64,000 nucleotides of DNA from Haemophilus influenzae (GTDB lineage Bacteria; Pseudomonadota; Gammaproteobacteria; Enterobacterales; Pasteurellaceae), in contig NZ_AP018771.1 in assembly GCF_019703545.1 (NCBI RefSeq), positions 1,364,001-1,428,000 on the forward strand. The letters run 5' to 3'. Shown here piece by piece: positions 63,786-64,000 of this stretch. The translations under genes and the position numbers were made by a program. The notes below the pieces were generated by a model. It was not told the DNA's origin. It saw only the letters and a program-made list of their open reading frames with translations, and ran no database searches. Each line of letters begins with the position of its first letter. Position 1 is the stretch's first letter.

Positions 63786-64000
63786 TCTATGTTGTCCCAG
63801 TAATTTTCTTGTGTTATTCGGTTTAAAAGTGCTTTTATTCGGTTGATTTGGTGCTCAATTTTGTGAAATTCTTCGTCTCCAACAAACCAATCATCAGGAA
63901 TGGACTGATAAATATTTCCTGTGCCGACTTGTGATGCGGTTCTGTCAGAATTTAAAATCCAACGATCAAACATATAGAGTAATTTTTGTTCTGGTTCCGA
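63782..64000 (-). CDS. C-terminal part of a HipA-like kinase (cut by window edge)
   Basis: The frame is open to the right edge and supplies 72 residues, SEPEQKLLYMFDRWILNSDRTASQ... to QENYWDNIE. FDRWILNSDRT matches the segment FD-W--N-DR of HipA-family kinases that partner DUF3037 proteins. The rest of the kinase would lie beyond 64000, so its ATP-binding residues cannot be checked. The Met at 63973 is internal rather than the start. Translation into the DUF3037 gene is coupled by a 4-base overlap. Confidence 0.7.
   Translation of the reverse strand, partial: SEPEQKLLYMFDRWILNSDRTASQVGTGNIYQSIPDDWFVGDEEFHKIEHQINRIKALLNRITQENYWDNIE

Overview
The window is a piece of a Haemophilus influenzae chromosome, or that of a very close relative. 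This is inferred from three things. The 9-base uptake signal AAGTGCGGT occurs many times in both orientations, often as inverted pairs. The base composition is AT-rich. The content and order of housekeeping genes, an IS1016-type element, a tetranucleotide repeat of the phase-variation kind, and H. influenzae-type tRNA-flanking phage debris also fit. Nearly all of the first 58.8 kb is ordinary chromosome with a few accessory insertions; the last 5.2 kb is a decayed prophage-like region.

Layout. Positions 1-2.4 kb hold a broken double-AAA ATPase gene and a sulfatase tail. 2.4-10.5 kb: yeaD, infC (AUU start)-rpmI-rplT, recB-recD. 10.5-15.1 kb: matP, a Lon-like protease (lonH), fabA with a FadR-like operator, an LPS-kinase-like gene with a tiny overlapping lipoprotein, and rpsO. 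15.1-23.9 kb: an IS1016 remnant, dacB, greA, yhbY, rlmE-ftsH, folP-glmM, sixA. 24.1-26.9 kb: a lipoprotein with 11-residue LEA-like repeats, a TolC-type outer-membrane factor, and a dead trimeric autotransporter carrying 23 GCAA repeats. 26.9-31.1 kb: an ECF sigma factor, its zinc anti-sigma factor, an EamA exporter, and msrAB-ccdA-tlpA. Similar promoters precede the sigma gene and msrAB, which suggests one oxidative-stress regulon.

31.2-39.1 kb: a DNA-mimic protein, moeA-moeB, folE, a YcgL protein, bioD, metF, rplM-rpsI, sspA-sspB. 39.1-39.8 kb is a small divergent Xre-regulator module with two matching operator-like sites. 39.8-47.7 kb: xseB-ispA-dxs, thiI, yqcC-truC-yoaH, a cold-shock protein, ybaK, usg. 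47.7-53.7 kb is an accessory block: a DsrE-family gene reduced to its two ends, a BcgI-like two-subunit restriction-modification system, trpB-trpA, and a ydfG gene also reduced to its two ends. 53.7-58.7 kb: purM-purN with a PurR box, a His-tailed periplasmic protein, uspE, fnr, and a 30-residue membrane protein.

From tRNA-Leu(CAA) at 58.8 kb to the right edge lie an integrase C-terminal fragment, a broken phage HTH gene, a truncated antirepressor, several small phage proteins and an orphan Cas2/SinR-like protein. This region also has unusually many palindromes and hairpins and two look-alike promoter-leader-terminator cassettes. It ends in a DUF3037 gene overlapping a HipA-like kinase gene that runs off the window. 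This DUF3037-HipA pair and the BcgI-like system are the best candidates for defence-type modules here. Functional calls rest on recognised protein families and on motifs read by eye; no database search was run.
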